DNA of 8,501 bases from contig JBCBGZ010000092.1 of assembly GCA_038526245.1 (NCBI GenBank), positions 1 to 8,501 of the forward strand, given 5' to 3'. The stretch is from UBA5336 sp038526245. GTDB taxonomy: Bacteria; Pseudomonadota; Alphaproteobacteria; Caulobacterales; Hyphomonadaceae. Within the stretch, counting starts at the first letter, position 1; every line of letters begins with the position of its first letter. Positions 6,499 through 8,501 of the stretch are shown here, in pieces. The notes under the pieces were generated by a model, which ran no database searches, was not told the DNA's origin, and saw nothing but the letters and a program-made list of their open reading frames with translations. A program made the translations under genes and the position numbers.

Positions 6499-7797
6499 TT
6501 AATTCACGATCCGTGCATCCATTCCCTTGAGAGGACCGACCCCTTCAGGCACGGGAATGTCGCTGAGGGCGTAGTCGGTTTTCAGGACGAGGTTTGGGCC
6601 TTCGTCGAGTTCGAACTGGCGCGCGACCACAATCGTATACTCCGATTGGTCCGCGATGGGTTCCTCTCCCGCAATGCGCAGCTTACTTTGGGGCAGGTAG
6701 ATCGTGCCAACCATCCGTCGGGCGTCATCGCTGGAAATCGTGTGGTAGGTGCTGACGGGAGTATCTGGGTCTTCATAAAACAGCATGCCGGTCATCACAC
6801 CATCTTTGGGAGCAGTCAGGCTTATCGTCGAGTTGCCGGTAAAGTCGATTGCGGAAAGCGTGCCGGTCAGGAAGAAGCCCGCATACTGACCTGTCAGCTC
6901 GCCCCCGTTTGATACCGTCAGCGAGCCGTCTTTGATGACGTAGACGCCTGGGTTCAGGGTCGCTTTGCCACCGGTGACTGAGATGCCACCGCAGTAAACA
7001 CCGGGATTGAGGATTACGTCTTGTCCGGTGCCCACCGTGGTTGCGAAGTGATCGCAGCCATTCGCTTCGCGCTCTGCTTCCGTCATGTAATTGCCGGCGA
7101 TGAGATCAACACTATCCAGCCCGGAATTGTCGAAAGGCTTTGGACGGCCCGAAAGCGGATCCGGCAGCGGCTGGCAGTCTGTGACGACTTCACCATCGAC
7201 CTGATTGGCGTTCCCGCTCAAGCCGCCAGCAATGCAGACCATATCCGCCTTAACCGAAGACTGGACGTGGATTTTTGTCCCGGCGCTGTGGGTGGAATTT
7301 GAAAAAATTGAACACTCGTCCGCCGTGATCCGGGAGCGTTTGTCGAGAATAAGGGTCTTGTTGGCGGTTTGATCGAGCCCGATCATGCAGACATTTCCCT
7401 GGTTTCCGAGGAGTTCCGCCTCCGCTGTAACCGTCACAGTGCCCATTCTGGTAAAAGGCCCGGGGAAGCGTGCATTTACAGGGGCAGTCAGGGTGATTTT
7501 CATGCGGCGATTATCAGCGTCAGCCTCCGGCGAGGAGGTGATGCTCGGATCATCGCCTACCGAAGCAACATATGCCGAGGCGACAAATTCCACGCGATCC
7601 GGATTGTCTGTTGTCAGGGCAAACTCACGCACCGCATTAAGCGCCGCGGCATCTGCGAGCTTCTGCAACTCTACCTGTTGGTTGGACACGGTCATATAGT
7701 CCATCAGCCCGCCGATCAGGGTGGCTGTGCCAAGGAATGCGATGGCCGCCGGAACGGCAATGTTTCCGCATCTGTCTTTGAAAAAACGCTTTCGCAA
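6499..7797 (-). CDS. TadG-like pilus-assembly/envelope protein with beta-helix-like C-terminus
   Basis: A 432-residue protein. The N-terminus has the TadG/TadE pattern: short basic segment, Gly-Asn-Ile-Ala (11-14), a hydrophobic helix (about 13-34) and an amphipathic extension QQVELQKLADAAALNAVRE. In Tad systems such pseudopilin-like proteins are anchored in the inner membrane with the C-terminus in the periplasm. The C-terminal two thirds (about 135-410) is rich in Gly, Asn, Thr and short beta strands; LNPGVY occurs at 263-268 and 281-286, an 18-residue period suggesting a beta-helix or beta-solenoid rather than the von Willebrand A domain of longer TadG proteins. Seven cysteines (10, 137, 162, 188, 208, 248, 269), six of them periplasmic, could make disulfides. 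The start is TTG: an in-frame TAA lies five codons upstream and the next Met is residue 32, inside the helix. No other tad genes are visible, so a stand-alone role in surface attachment is possible. Confidence 0.8.
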   Translation of the reverse strand: MRKRFFKDRCGNIAVPAAIAFLGTATLIGGLMDYMTVSNQQVELQKLADAAALNAVREFALTTDNPDRVEFVASAYVASVGDDPSITSSPEADADNRRMKITLTAPVNARFPGPFTRMGTVTVTAEAELLGNQGNVCMIGLDQTANKTLILDKRSRITADECSIFSNSTHSAGTKIHVQSSVKADMVCIAGGLSGNANQVDGEVVTDCQPLPDPLSGRPKPFDNSGLDSVDLIAGNYMTEAEREANGCDHFATTVGTGQDVILNPGVYCGGISVTGGKATLNPGVYVIKDGSLTVSNGGELTGQYAGFFLTGTLSAIDFTGNSTISLTAPKDGVMTGMLFYEDPDTPVSTYHTISSDDARRMVGTIYLPQSKLRIAGEEPIADQSEYTIVVARQFELDEGPNLVLKTDYALSDIPVPEGVGPLKGMDARIVN

Positions 7798-7934
7798 GAG
7801 AGCCGCCCATACTTACTTGAGTGTCGCCATACGCCATGGGGAATTGCAAAGTCTCAAAAGTTTGGCGCAAAAATTCCAATAAATTGAACATATTGGATTT
7901 CACGCATGTCAGGGCGGCTGCGGTATGGGCAAGC
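7798..7934. promoter_or_regulatory. divergent promoter region between the TadG-like and sensor genes
   Basis: 137 nt, AT-rich in 7841-7902 against GC-rich surroundings, and divergent, so it should drive both genes. No -35/-10 pair is convincing by eye on either strand. It contains a 23-nt inverted repeat (7875-7897) and a possible 10-codon leader reading frame at its right end. Confidence 0.5.
7875..7897. promoter_or_regulatory. candidate operator, TCCAATA-N9-TATTGGA
   Basis: Perfect 7-bp inverted half-sites, TCCAATA (7875-7881) and TATTGGA (7891-7897), are separated by 9 nt, with two more matching pairs further out (7872-7873 with 7899-7900) after one mismatch. The size and symmetry fit a binding site for a dimeric regulator, placed 38 nt before the sensor start and 78 nt before the TadG-like start. 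The binding protein is unknown. Confidence 0.45.
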
Positions 7935-8501
7935 ATGACAAAAGCGCCCGCGCCCGACAATTCAACGCTCCCCCGCGCCATGGGCTGGCACTCCATTCGT
8001 GTCCGCTTGTCTCTTATGGTGGCGTTGGTCGTGCTGTGCGCCGTGATGGCCACGGCCGTTTTTTCAGGTGTGCGTACCTTTGAGCGCGACGTAGACACTC
8101 GCCGTGAACTACTCGCAGGGATGGGAAGCGCCTATGCGGCGGCGCTGTCTGACCCCGTGGCGGCAGGCGACCGCCGGGCCACGTCCCAGGTATTGCGCGG
8201 CATTGCGAGCATTCCTGGGCTCGTCCAGTCCGATGTAACGGCGAGCGATGGCACGCGGCTCGCGGACATGGGTAGCGGCACACTTCTGATCGGGCGCGAT
8301 GGCGACCCCTCCGCGATGAGCCTATCCGAAATGTGGTCTGCCAAGACGTTGCGCACGGAAGTGCCCATCGTGGAGTCCGGCGTGGTTGTTGGCCAATTGG
8401 CGATGACACAGGATATCTCAGACCTGCGCGCCGCGGTTATCTCCAGCCTGACGATGACGGCGCTTTCGGCCCTGTTGGCGGTGCTGGCGGCCATGGCGGT
8501 G
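7935..8501 (+). CDS. membrane sensor protein, N-terminal part (cut by right edge)
   Basis: The frame is open from ATG 7935 to the window end (189 codons). Seen: a polar N-terminus, TM1 about residues 23-46 (RLSLMVALVVLCAVMATAVF), a periplasmic domain about 47-167, and the start of TM2 (about 168-189, Ala/Leu/Met rich). The periplasmic part (AYAAALSDPVAAGDRRATS, SDVTASDGTRLADMG) resembles the CHASE8-type sensor domain placed before HAMP and output modules in histidine kinases, diguanylate cyclases and GGDEF-EAL proteins. Which output follows cannot be seen. A hybrid sensor kinase would fit well as partner of the nearby orphan REC-EAL regulator, but this is inference. A GGG five nt before the ATG is a weak ribosome binding site; ATG 7980 is a possible later start that keeps TM1. 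It diverges from the TadG-like gene. Confidence 0.8.
   Translation, partial: MTKAPAPDNSTLPRAMGWHSIRVRLSLMVALVVLCAVMATAVFSGVRTFERDVDTRRELLAGMGSAYAAALSDPVAAGDRRATSQVLRGIASIPGLVQSDVTASDGTRLADMGSGTLLIGRDGDPSAMSLSEMWSAKTLRTEVPIVESGVVVGQLAMTQDISDLRAAVISSLTMTALSALLAVLAAMAV

Noticed and set aside
7637..8098. Minus-strand frame spanning the divergent intergenic region, starting inside the sensor gene
   Set aside because: It overlaps the sensor's TM1 coding region and reads the TadG-like gene out of frame; composition is not protein-like.
1..8501. Search for CRISPR arrays, tRNA/rRNA, insertion sequences, toxin-antitoxin pairs or defence genes
   Set aside because: No regularly spaced direct repeats, no tRNA cloverleaf and no transposase or defence domains seen in either strand.

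Overview
The window looks like chromosomal DNA of a marine or freshwater alphaproteobacterium of the Caulobacterales/Maricaulales type (Hyphomonadaceae or Maricaulaceae-like). This rests on GC-rich coding sequence, the style of the LexA-like regulator, a TadG-like pilus-assembly protein, and the pairing of an M1 metallopeptidase with a small DUF6702-like secreted protein. This is recognition by reading, not a database result; genus cannot be decided. There is no sign of a prophage, insertion sequence, CRISPR array, tRNA or rRNA.

Layout. (1) Positions 1-2062, plus strand: the 3' part of a zinc M1-family metallopeptidase with a very acidic C-terminal tail, overlapping by ATGA a small secreted DUF6702-like protein. 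(2) 2065-2682, minus strand: a helix-turn-helix/S24 (LexA-CI type) regulator that ends only 2 nt from the DUF6702-like gene, with small hairpins at the junction. (3) 2683-2855: an AT-richer divergent intergenic region with an operator-like inverted repeat. (4) 2856-3905, plus strand: pyrD, class 2 dihydroorotate dehydrogenase, whose 3' end overlaps by 47 nt (5) the convergent minus-strand gene 3859-5181 for a MATE/DinF-type efflux transporter. (6) 5223-6419, minus strand: a RocR-like REC-EAL response regulator, 41 nt upstream of the transporter and possibly co-transcribed with it. (7) 6499-7797, minus strand: a TadG-like protein with a TTG start and a beta-helix-like C-terminal region. (8) 7798-7934: a divergent promoter region carrying a perfect 7-bp inverted repeat. 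(9) 7935 to the right edge, plus strand: the N-terminus of a membrane sensor protein (one TM, periplasmic domain, start of a second TM), cut by the window.

How the genes may work together. The left half is mostly housekeeping: exported proteolysis, pyrimidine synthesis, efflux and one self-regulated repressor. The right half (about 5.2-8.5 kb) is the most suggestive part. A c-di-GMP phosphodiesterase-type response regulator, a Tad-type envelope/pilus protein and a transmembrane sensor lie next to each other, as expected for a signalling module controlling surface attachment. That link is inferred from proximity only. I did not find a clearly undescribed system. The best leads are an altered catalytic loop 6 in the EAL domain, the beta-helix-like C-terminus of the TadG-like protein, and two candidate operators in divergent regions.
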